From the NCBI GenBank assembly GCA_026414245.1, contig JAOAJJ010000053.1:1-7679 (forward strand): 7,679 nt of DNA, written 5' to 3'. This document shows, piece after piece, positions 1 to 5,273 of this stretch (the stretch's first letter is position 1; the number at the start of each line of letters is the position of its first letter). This stretch comes from Candidatus Bathyarchaeota archaeon (GTDB lineage Archaea > Thermoproteota > Bathyarchaeia > Bathyarchaeales > DTEX01). The position numbers and the translations under genes are program-made. Below the pieces are notes generated by a model. It did no database searches and was not told the origin of the DNA. It worked only from the letters and a program-made list of their open reading frames with translations.

Positions 1-515
1 TCGGCAAGTATTATCGCCGGATTATTAGCCAGAGCCCTAGCTATAGCAACACGCTGCTGCTGACCACCACTAAGCTCTGTGGGTCGATGGTTAACTCTAT
101 CGCCTAAGCCAACCATCTCAAGTAATTCAATAGCTCTTTTCTCTCTCTCCTCCTTTGAAACGCCTAGGAAAACCATCGGTAATGCAACGTTCTCTTTAGC
201 TGTTAGGACGGGGATCAGATTAAATGTCTGGAAAATATAGCCTATCTTACGACACCTAAGCCAAGCCATGGATCTTGACGGTATTTTAGACAAATCTATA
301 CCATCTATAAAAATGTCGCCCTTAGTCGGCCTATCTATACCGCCAATCATATTAAACAACGTAGTCTTACCAGAACCAGAAGGACCCATAACTGACAGGT
401 ATTCCCCGCGGGACACTTCGAGATTTATTCCACGTAAAGCATGAATAACTTCACCTCTAAGATAATAGTCTTTGTGGACGTCAACTGTTTTAACAGCAGG
501 GACCGATTTCTCCAT
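1..515 (-). CDS. ABC exporter ATP-binding protein, MacB/LolD-like (3' end outside window)
   Basis: This is the nucleotide-binding subunit of an ABC transporter, which hydrolyses ATP on the cytoplasmic face to drive a partner permease. About 171 residues are visible. The Walker A motif GPSGSGKTT lies near residues 44-52, the Q-loop in YIFQTFNLIPVLTAKENV near 95-112, and the signature LSGGQQQRVAIARAL near 148-162. The window ends just as Walker B begins (AIILA). The short N-terminus and the NLIPVLTAKENV stretch are typical of the MacB/LolD/FtsE-like group, which works with FtsX-like permeases. The ATG at 515-513 follows a GGAGG at 531-527, an 11-base gap. The gene lies 61 bases after a PadR repressor on the same strand, and a permease gene probably follows outside the window. 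The substrate cannot be told; PadR-linked exporters often move drugs or peptides (inference). Confidence 0.93.
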   Translation of the reverse strand, partial: MEKSVPAVKTVDVHKDYYLRGEVIHALRGINLEVSRGEYLSVMGPSGSGKTTLFNMIGGIDRPTKGDIFIDGIDLSKIPSRSMAWLRCRKIGYIFQTFNLIPVLTAKENVALPMVFLGVSKEEREKRAIELLEMVGLGDRVNHRPTELSGGQQQRVAIARALANNPAIILA

Positions 516-541
516 TTAGAAGATTTCCTCCTAAATTTCTA

Positions 542-560
542 TCTTTCTAATTAAGAAAGA
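542..560 (-). promoter_or_regulatory. Candidate PadR operator: 7-bp perfect inverted repeat
   Basis: TCTTTCT and AGAAAGA flank a 5-base spacer (AATTA), a perfect two-fold symmetric site. It lies just downstream of the probable TATA box for the ABC ATPase gene, where transcription should start. A dimeric repressor bound here would block initiation. The neighbouring PadR protein is the obvious candidate (inference). The site does not match the ATGT-N8-ACAT type known for some bacterial PadR proteins. Confidence 0.5.
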
Positions 561-566
561 TTGCAT

Positions 567-581
567 TTTTATATATTTAAG
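567..581 (-). promoter_or_regulatory. Probable archaeal TATA box for the ABC ATPase gene
   Basis: Read on the minus strand the site is CTTAAATATATAAAA, preceded by the A-rich ACAAAAA, which fits a BRE plus TATA box. It overlaps the stop codon of the PadR gene. Transcription would begin near 545, giving a leader of about 30 bases that contains the GGAGG. The ATPase gene can therefore be transcribed separately from the padR gene. Confidence 0.55.
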
Positions 582-963
582 TTTTTGTCAAATTTGACTT
601 GCAGGTTAAATATCCCCTCTCACAAAATATTTTCGATATTAGCATTTTAATATTCTCCTGCATGGAAAGAATCCTTTCTATGAATTCTTCGCCTTTAAAA
701 GTTAAAACATATACTCTTTTTCTAGTGTTATCGTTAGTTTTGCTTTTAATTAGCCCCTCCCTTTCCAGGGAGTAAAGCGCCAGATAAATTGTTCCAGGGC
801 TTATCATGAGATTAAATTTCCTATGGATAAGTGACATAATATCATATCCGCTTAAGGGGGATTTTGTAAGCTCCACTAATATAAATATGTCTATAAAACT
901 CTTTAAAATTCGTCGTTGAATAATTTGATTTATTTTATTTTTGTCAACTGAGTTTTTGATCAT
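577..963 (-). CDS. PadR-family transcriptional regulator
   Basis: A 128-residue winged-helix DNA-binding protein. The PadR fold is recognisable from FIDIFILVELTKSPLSGYDI (about residues 23-42), then a recognition-helix region SPGTIYLALYSLEREGLI (about 55-72), and the wing TRKRVYVLTFKGEEFI (about 80-95). The tail after residue 95 is one short helix, so this is the small PadR subtype without a long C-terminal dimerisation domain. PadR proteins are usually repressors relieved by a small ligand and are often encoded beside the exporter they control. That matches the ABC ATPase gene 61 bases downstream on the same strand. No Shine-Dalgarno precedes the ATG, and a TATA-like site at 994-1003 would start transcription near 970, so the message is probably leaderless or nearly so. 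The ligand is unknown. Confidence 0.9.
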   Translation of the reverse strand: MIKNSVDKNKINQIIQRRILKSFIDIFILVELTKSPLSGYDIMSLIHRKFNLMISPGTIYLALYSLEREGLIKSKTNDNTRKRVYVLTFKGEEFIERILSMQENIKMLISKIFCERGYLTCKSNLTKT

Positions 964-970
964 ACTTATC

Positions 971-1063
971 TAAATTTATCATATTTATTTACGCAATATA
1001 AATTTTCCATATTAATTTAAACAATAAGAGAATTAGAGTAAATTTATCATTCCCATATTAATT
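971..1063. repeat. Two pairs of direct repeats in the divergent PadR / coiled-coil promoter region
   Basis: TAAATTTATCAT occurs at 971-982 and 1039-1050. CCATATTAATT occurs at 1007-1017 and 1053-1063. The copies are in the same order, with offsets of 68 and 46 bases, so this is not one simple duplication. The first copy of the former lies between the probable padR TATA box and its start codon. These could be regulator binding sites, but in such AT-rich DNA chance similarity is possible. Confidence 0.4.
994..1003 (-). promoter_or_regulatory. Probable TATA box for the PadR gene
   Basis: On the minus strand, AATTTATATTGC covers this site, about 30-40 bases before the ATG at 963. Initiation would fall near 970-975, leaving almost no leader and agreeing with the missing Shine-Dalgarno. 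Confidence 0.35.
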
Positions 1064-1066
1064 AGC

Positions 1067-1077
1067 ATATTATACAT
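1067..1077 (+). promoter_or_regulatory. Probable TATA box for the coiled-coil protein gene
   Basis: The sequence ATATTATACAT is TATA-like and would place the transcript start near 1098-1100. That is 15-17 bases before an ATG at 1115 and about 35 before the GTG at 1134. Neither start has a Shine-Dalgarno, which leaves the start codon open. Confidence 0.35.
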
Positions 1078-1133
1078 AAGTATTCCATGATGATAGCAAA
1101 AATTATCTATTTACATGCCCAAAAGACGCTTGG

Positions 1134-1652
1134 GTGTTAAATGTGTGCCTATGGAAGTATGCCTTTGAATTAGCCTCAAAGGATTTAGATCTATTGAGGA
1201 GGAAGAAGCAGGCTTTAGACGATTTATTGTCCTCCAATAGAATCTCGCAACAAACATATGAATGCTTAGATAAGGAGATAAGCGACGCTCTATCCGATGT
1301 GAAAAGGTATCTGGAAAACTTGTCCTGTAAAATGAGGAATAGGGCTGAGAGCCTAGAGAAACAGGTAGGTATATTAGAGATCTTCCTAGCCAATATTGAA
1401 ATTCTCCACGCTGCTGGCGAAATAGATGATGAAACATATGAGAGGCAGAGTAAAGCCGTTTCTCTCGGACTGGAATCTACAGTGAATGAGATAAATGAAA
1501 TAAAACGAGCATTAGAGAGCGTAGCGCCGAAGCCGGTTGAAGAGGTTAAGTGCGAGGGGAAAATTGAAGCGCCCTCTGATGTCTCTCCCATGGAAGAGAG
1601 TGTCCCCGCTGAAGAAAAGATGTCTGAAGGTATTCCTCAGCTTATCCAATAA
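1134..1652 (+). CDS. CdvA-like coiled-coil protein with two SHOCT-like motifs
   Basis: A 172-residue, largely helical cytoplasmic protein with no signal peptide or membrane segment. Two related helix-turn-helix motifs stand out: LLSSNRISQQTYECLDKEI (about residues 31-49) and LHAAGEIDDETYERQSKAV (about 91-109). Both follow the pattern L-x5-I-(S/D)-x2-T-Y-E, as in SHOCT motifs and the coiled-coil part of archaeal CdvA-like proteins. Long charged helices lie before, between and after them (about 10-75 and 105-130). The tail from about 130 is rich in Pro, Glu and Lys and probably unstructured. True CdvA has an N-terminal PRC-barrel-like domain, which is absent here, so an ESCRT/Cdv division role is only a suggestion. 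The antisense strand is also open, but this frame has the protein-like pattern. The GTG start has no Shine-Dalgarno and may be wrong; an ATG at 1115 in another frame gives a plausible N-terminus. Confidence 0.75.
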   Translation: MLNVCLWKYAFELASKDLDLLRRKKQALDDLLSSNRISQQTYECLDKEISDALSDVKRYLENLSCKMRNRAESLEKQVGILEIFLANIEILHAAGEIDDETYERQSKAVSLGLESTVNEINEIKRALESVAPKPVEEVKCEGKIEAPSDVSPMEESVPAEEKMSEGIPQLIQ

Positions 1653-1682
1653 ACGCCTACTCTCCTCAGAGCCTTCCCCTCA

Positions 1683-1703
1683 TATTTTTGTGGCTTAAAA
1701 ATT
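1683..1703. terminator. Poly-T termination signals between convergent genes
   Basis: A T5 run at 1685-1689 follows the coiled-coil gene on the plus strand. A T5 run on the minus strand (1701-1697) follows purE. Oligo-T tracts without a hairpin are the usual archaeal terminators, and the 74-base gap separates two convergent genes. Confidence 0.4.
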
Positions 1704-1726
1704 AACTGTGAATAATTGTTCAATCG

Positions 1727-2212
1727 CTATGTTTTTATCTTGACTCTAACCGCTCTGTCAGCCTCCTCTATCTCATCCTTCTTTAACCCCTGATATCTTC
1801 GGATCTTATCCGCTAGCTCTCGGTCTTCCAGCGCGAGTATCTTTGCCGCCGCTATAGCTGCTCCCTCAGGTTCAATGGTTACAACTGAACCTATTCCACT
1901 AGGGACTCTGAGAGAAGAGTAGATGTCTGCGCCGCTAAATTTCTCTGAGTAGGGTGGGCATGCTATTACGGGCTTTATCGTATTGGCGTCAACGAAGGCG
2001 CTTAAAGCATTAGATCTGCCGGCTACAGTTACGTAGACGATTTTTTCACCTTCATATTCCTCAAGTATTTCAAGAACTTTTTTCGGGGTCTTGTGGGCTG
2101 AAGCAACCCTAAACTCGTATTCTATGCCCAGCGCATCTAAATGTTTAGCGATCTCACGTGAAAAATCCATATCGCTTCTCGAACCCATCAAGATTATAAC
2201 CTTTCCCTTCAA
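1727..2212 (-). CDS. purE: AIR carboxylase PurE, class II-type
   Basis: A 161-residue cytosolic enzyme of purine synthesis that carboxylates 5-aminoimidazole ribonucleotide to CAIR. Substrate-binding motifs are GSRSD (residues 10-14) and SAHKTP (38-43), where bacterial class I enzymes have SAHRTP. The next loop is AGRSNALSAF (64-73) in place of the class I GGAAHLPGM-type loop, followed by PVIACPP (81-87). Lys in SAHK and the AGRSN loop are the marks of class II PurE, which uses CO2 directly and needs no PurK. That class is the one in animal PAICS and many archaea. The start is TTG at 2212, chosen because GGGAGGGGAGG lies just before it (2227-2217); the next candidate, ATG at 2188, is too far from it. 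The gene ends in TAG. No other purine gene is adjacent. Confidence 0.93.
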   Translation of the reverse strand: MKGKVIILMGSRSDMDFSREIAKHLDALGIEYEFRVASAHKTPKKVLEILEEYEGEKIVYVTVAGRSNALSAFVDANTIKPVIACPPYSEKFSGADIYSSLRVPSGIGSVVTIEPEGAAIAAAKILALEDRELADKIRRYQGLKKDEIEEADRAVRVKIKT

Positions 2213-2216
2213 CTTT

Positions 2217-2278
2217 CCTCCCCTCCCAAAGTGGAAAACTCATAAAATTATTATTCTTGGCGGGCTCATATATAACTA
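2217..2278 (-). promoter_or_regulatory. purE promoter and Shine-Dalgarno
   Basis: A TATA box TAGTTATATATG (2278-2267, minus strand) would start transcription near 2247. A very strong purine-rich Shine-Dalgarno GGGAGGGGAGG (2227-2217) lies directly before the TTG start. purE therefore has its own promoter in the 147-base gap after moaA, and it need not be co-transcribed with moaA. Confidence 0.5.
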
Positions 2279-2359
2279 TTATAACTCGAAAACCTGTTTA
2301 CTCCTATATCAGCCCAATTATGAATTTAATTTAACTCTTAGATTAGCTTTATGAGTGAG

Positions 2360-3277
2360 CTACATGAAGAAAGGTTTCCTCCTGTTTATGGCTTCGATGA
2401 AAAGATCCCTTAAACGTTCATCGCTGGCTCCATCCCTCATCGGATTAAGCAGATCTACGAGATTATCGTTTCTGAATAGGCAGGGTTTAAGCTTCCCATC
2501 GGAAGTTAATCGGATCCTATTGCAGTGCAGGCAGAACTCTGTGTTATGCATCGGTTTAACAAATTCAACCTCGGCTCCTCCCCTCAAAATATATTTTCTC
2601 CGGTGATGCATCGATCTAATAATGATCTTCGAGGATTTCTCTCTAATCTCATCCTCTATGCCATCCAGGCTTACATGATATTTCATGTAGAAAGAGTCTT
2701 CGCTCGGATGCTCCAATTCAATAAGCTGGAGTGTAAGATGATGCTCTCCAGTAAATTTAACCATATCCTCTATCTCATCGCAATTCACTCCTCTTAGGAG
2801 AACCATGTTAATTTTAATCGGGTTTAAGCCAGCCCTCGAAGCCTCAATTATCCCCTCAATAACTTTCTCATGTGCATCAACGCCCGTAATCATCTTAAAT
2901 TTCTCTGCATCCAAGGTATCTAAGCTAACATTAACACGTGAAAGCCCAGCTTCCCTCAATTGCCTAGCATACTCTTTGAGAAAGAAGCCGTTCGTGGTCA
3001 TAGATATATCTCGTATGCCGGGTATACCGCTTATTCTACGCACAATGTCGACAATATCTTTCCTTAGAAGGGGTTCGCCGCCTGTCAACTTAACCCCATA
3101 GACGCCCAGTGAGGCTGCGACCCTAACTATACGCTCTATCTCCTCAGCTGAAAGCTCAACGCTGTAGTCGAGCAGCTGACCCTCTCGATGGCAGTAGATG
3201 CATTTAAAATTGCATCTCTGCGTCACGGATACCCGCAGATTCTCCACGGGTCTGCCAAAACTATCCCTAATTGTCAA
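2360..3277 (-). CDS. moaA: GTP 3',8-cyclase MoaA (molybdopterin synthesis)
   Basis: A 305-residue radical-SAM enzyme that starts molybdenum/tungsten cofactor synthesis by rearranging GTP to 3',8-cyclo-dihydro-GTP. The N-terminal cluster motif is CNFKCIYC (Cys22, Cys26, Cys29), followed by the SAM-binding LTGGEPLLRKD (about 64-74) and TTNGFFL. The C-terminal cluster that holds the substrate is CLHC...C (Cys249, Cys252, Cys266), with the conserved NRIRLTSDGKLKPCLF around it. The full-length sequence resembles methanogen MoaA closely. It ends in RRKPFFM without the Gly-Gly tail of bacterial MoaA; as I recall, archaeal members often lack it. The start is TTG at 3277, the only usual start codon in this frame after an upstream TAG; its Shine-Dalgarno is weak. 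The stop codon is TAG. It is divergent from the UroD-like gene. With fdhD in the window it points to a molybdo- or tungsto-enzyme such as formate dehydrogenase. Confidence 0.95.
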   Translation of the reverse strand: MTIRDSFGRPVENLRVSVTQRCNFKCIYCHREGQLLDYSVELSAEEIERIVRVAASLGVYGVKLTGGEPLLRKDIVDIVRRISGIPGIRDISMTTNGFFLKEYARQLREAGLSRVNVSLDTLDAEKFKMITGVDAHEKVIEGIIEASRAGLNPIKINMVLLRGVNCDEIEDMVKFTGEHHLTLQLIELEHPSEDSFYMKYHVSLDGIEDEIREKSSKIIIRSMHHRRKYILRGGAEVEFVKPMHNTEFCLHCNRIRLTSDGKLKPCLFRNDNLVDLLNPMRDGASDERLRDLFIEAINRRKPFFM

Positions 3278-3320
3278 CTCAAACCACTCTACTCGCTTAA
3301 GAATATAGGGAGACTACACT

Positions 3321-3402
3321 GATTTATCCTTATCTCAGCTCTTTCACCGCTATCCGAAAAGTATTAAGGGTTTAAGAATCATCTATTTTCTTGAGAGGAG
3401 GT
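3321..3402. promoter_or_regulatory. Divergent promoter region, moaA / UroD-like gene
   Basis: On the minus strand GGATAAATC (3329-3321) is a weak TATA-like site about 45 bases before moaA. On the plus strand CCGAAAAGTATTAAG (3355-3369) fits a BRE plus TATA box, with initiation near 3389. GGAGGT (3397-3402) is a strong Shine-Dalgarno 6 bases before the ATG at 3409. Confidence 0.45.
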
Positions 3403-3408
3403 TTCTCA

Positions 3409-4365
3409 ATGAACCCTCGCGAAAACTTTCTCTTAGCCGTTAAGCATGATGAACCATACTAGCTTCCATGCCCCCTCTTCGATAAATCGGCCACCATGAT
3501 TCATCACGGATTAATTGAAAGATGTGATTTCGGATTAGATTCATGGGGGGTGCGATGGGAGCTTAAGGATAGACGCTCAGACAGCTTCCCAGTGGATCAT
3601 CCTTTAAAATCCCCGGACATGGTTGACGATTACCCCATGCCGTCGCCATATGATCCGCATGTGATTGGGCGAGCCATAGAGGAGGCTTCAAGGGTTGATC
3701 GAGGGAGAACTGTGCTTCTAGGTGATAATGGTTGGGGTCTCTTCGAGAGGGCTTGGCTGCTTTTAGGCATGACAAGGTTCTTCATCTGGTCATTTCGACA
3801 TCAAGACGCTTTGAAGAGGCTTATTGAGCGTATTGCCGAGGTAAAGATCGCTGTAACAGAGGGGCTTATCGAGAAGGTTAATATTGATGTAGTCTGCTAT
3901 GGTGATGATTGGGGCATGGAGGATCGCCTACTGATATCTCCGGAGAAATGGAGGGCTTTAATAAAGCCTTATCAGGCTAAGCTTTATCGGGTAGCTAAGA
4001 GGAACAGCGTGCTAGTTTATCAGCATAGTGATGGAAGAGTTGAGGATTTAGTGCCCGACCTGGTGGAGATAGGTGTCGACATACTGAATATTCAGAGAGA
4101 ATGCAACGACTGGCTTAAGATAATTGCGAGGTTCGGAAGAAAAATATCGCTTTGGGGTGGTGTGAGCGCAAGAACCCTAGACATAGGAAGCCCAGAGGAA
4201 GTAGTTAGGGAAACCGAGGAATGCTGCCACCTCGGAAAAAGCGGAGGAATAATACTGGCACCAGGACACACATTAAAGTATCATCCGGAAAAAACAGAAG
4301 TAATGCGCAGAACATGGCTGGAAAAAGGATTCTATAGGCAGGTCAATAAAGAAATCGTCGCCTAA
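3409..4365 (+). CDS. UroD-superfamily (corrinoid methyltransferase-type) protein with in-frame TAG at codon 18
   Basis: The frame from ATG 3409 to TAA 4365 is 318 codons and open except for one TAG at 3460-3462. The start has a strong GGAGGT 6 bases upstream, and the first residues MNPRENFLLAVKHDEPY match the usual N-terminus of this superfamily. After the TAG the frame continues without shift. An internal ATG at 3496 gives a 289-residue product but has no Shine-Dalgarno. Family marks (full-frame numbering) are YGDDWGMED near 164-172, VYQHSDGRVEDLVPDLVEIG near 203-222, VDILN, LWGGVSARTL near 248-257, and GGIILAPGHTL near 279-289. Proteins of this type resemble MtaA/CmuA-like methylcobamide methyltransferases. 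The arginine motif of true uroporphyrinogen decarboxylase is missing, and the MtaA-type HxC zinc motif is replaced by HSD, so the substrate is unknown. The TAG may be a recent nonsense mutation, an assembly error, or readthrough. Confidence 0.8.
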
Positions 4366-4376
4366 GAAGAATAAAA

Positions 4377-4387
4377 GTTTATTTTTA
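4377..4387 (+). promoter_or_regulatory. Probable TATA box for tRNA-Arg
   Basis: The site GTTTATTTTTA is centred about 27 bases before the mature tRNA 5' end at 4409, the normal distance for an archaeal box A. The tRNA therefore has its own promoter despite following the UroD-like gene by 43 bases. Confidence 0.5.
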
Positions 4388-4408
4388 ACCCAAAATAAAA
4401 TTAATTGT

Positions 4409-4486
4409 GGACCCGTGGCCTAGCCAGGATAGGGCATCGGCCTCCTAAGCCGAGGGTCGGGGGTTCAACTCCCCCCGGGTCCGCCA
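4409..4486 (+). tRNA. tRNA-Arg (anticodon CCT), CCA encoded
   Basis: The cloverleaf folds cleanly. The acceptor stem GGACCCG (4409-4415) pairs fully with CGGGTCC (4476-4482). The D stem is GCCT/GGGC, and the anticodon stem TCGGC/GCCGA (4437-4441, 4449-4453) is perfect. The loop CTCCTAA (4442-4448) carries anticodon CCT at 4444-4446, which reads AGG. The T stem GGGGG/CCCCC surrounds TTCAACT. The discriminator is G4483, and CCA (4484-4486) is in the DNA. There is no intron. AGG is a frequent arginine codon in these genes, so this is a needed tRNA. Confidence 0.96.
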
Positions 4487-4490
4487 CCAA

Positions 4491-4495
4491 TTTTT
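4491..4495 (+). terminator. Oligo-T terminator after tRNA-Arg
   Basis: A run of five T residues begins 5 bases after the encoded CCA. Such a run is the usual archaeal termination signal for a single tRNA gene. Confidence 0.5.
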
Positions 4496-4548
4496 CAATC
4501 TGATTCATGCAAAAAAGGCTTAAAATGGGCTCTGCTGTAGGCTTATGA

Positions 4549-4883
4549 ATGGGCGTAGGGTTTATGGGACTGTCCTGGGATCGCCTTGTCTGGCTTGTTA
4601 AATCAAAGACAACGTATAATTCCACTGGAATAAAGGGGGAAGACTCTTGCTAACGCGTCTGTCACCGTAGATATAAATGATGTGAGAGCTAGAGATATAG
4701 TTGAGCTCTTAAGGTTTTCCACATATTTTTACAGTTGGATATATTATGGCTAAGGCGAAAAGTATATTTAATATGGAGGCATTATGCCGTAAATCGCTAG
4801 GACAGGCTTATAATTCCCTTAGTGAGAAAGCTAGCCGCTGAAACCTATCGGCTTAGCGAAGATTCTAAACATTCTAAAAGTCT
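4549..4883 (+). pseudogene. Unidentified coding-like remnant in several frames
   Basis: Short protein-like stretches follow one another in changing plus-strand frames. They are 4549-4653 (34 residues, with GLSWDRLVWLVKSKTTYN), 4634-4753 (with DINDVRARDIVELLRFSTYF), 4746-4841 (31 residues, with NMEALCRKSLGQAYNSLSEK) and about 4838-4883 (LKPIGLAKILNILKV). The helical pattern and AGG/AGA/ATA codon use resemble the intact genes, so a decayed gene of about 110 codons is plausible. I do not recognise the family. It sits just after a tRNA gene, a common place for integrated elements, but I see no integrase or duplicated tRNA end. These stretches could also be chance open frames. Confidence 0.3.
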
Positions 4884-5130
4884 AAAGGCTTAACAGCCTT
4901 AGCAACTATGCTGTCCATTAGGGTTCAATCTTCAGCGAGTATGCCCTCACAATGTAGTGCTTTGAATTCATTTATTTTCCAGACTCTCTGATGGCTTAAA
5001 TTATTAAAGGCTTTCCCTTAATTTTCCGTCATAACTATATTTTATAAGCAGCAGCCTTTCAAACTCTTTTAGAGGTAAAATTCACATTTAGCTTTAGGTC
5101 TACATATCCTCTAGATGGAGTCTGATAATA
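4884..5130. other. Gene-free stretch with a small hairpin
   Basis: No open frame of useful length is seen on either strand. AAGGCT-TAAC-AGCCTT (4885-4900) can form a 6-bp hairpin. On the minus strand, 5080-5004 encodes a short coding-like piece ending in a stop (PLKEFERLLLIKYSYDGKL). Bases 5130-5059 continue, in the same frame, the small ORF that ends at 5131. Both may be remains of a decayed gene. Confidence 0.35.
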
Positions 5131-5273
5131 CTAAATCTGCTTTCGCTTCTCATAGGCTTTAAGCATGAATTCTATTGGCTCGCGTTTTCTTGAGGCAATC
5201 TTTGGTGGAACTGCAACCCTCGCATCTTGTCTCCTCGTAGGCCGGTATGAAGGCGGCTTCCCTCCATAATCAT
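5131..5273 (-). pseudogene. Small basic protein ORF, one base out of frame with its start
   Basis: ATG at 5273 overlaps the TGA of the upstream PP-loop gene as ATGA, the usual sign of translational coupling, and a second ATG follows at 5267. After MIMEG the reading frame from these starts goes nowhere useful. A frame shifted by one base from the GGG at 5262-5260 gives about 43 residues with a good protein pattern: KPPSYRPTRRQDARVAVPPK, then IASRKREPIEFMLKAYEKRK, ending QI and TAG at 5133-5131. One more G in that run would join start and body. The product would be small, strongly basic and probably nucleic-acid or ribosome binding (inference). I do not recognise the family. A real indel, a sequencing error or frameshifting are all possible. 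Confidence 0.45.

Noticed and set aside
1103..1591. Long open frame on the minus strand (162 residues)
   Set aside because: It is antisense to the coiled-coil gene. Its product is Ser/Phe-rich with no family pattern, while the plus-strand frame has repeated helical motifs.
2355..3101. Several plus-strand open frames
   Set aside because: They mirror moaA, whose radical-SAM motifs settle the strand.
3160..3277. moaA lacking the C-terminal Gly-Gly as a sign of truncation
   Set aside because: Both cluster motifs and the full length are present, and archaeal MoaA proteins often end this way.
3487..3499. GCCACCATGA, a perfect eukaryotic Kozak-like context at the internal ATG 3496
   Set aside because: Archaea do not use Kozak contexts, and the upstream ATG has a strong Shine-Dalgarno; taken as coincidence.
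4401..4625. Minus-strand open frame of 74 residues
   Set aside because: It runs through the tRNA-Arg gene, and its peptide reflects the tRNA stems.
4885..4900. Hairpin AAGGCT-TAAC-AGCCTT as a CRISPR repeat or intrinsic terminator
   Set aside because: Only one copy, no spaced array and no following T run; there is no CRISPR-like structure in the window.
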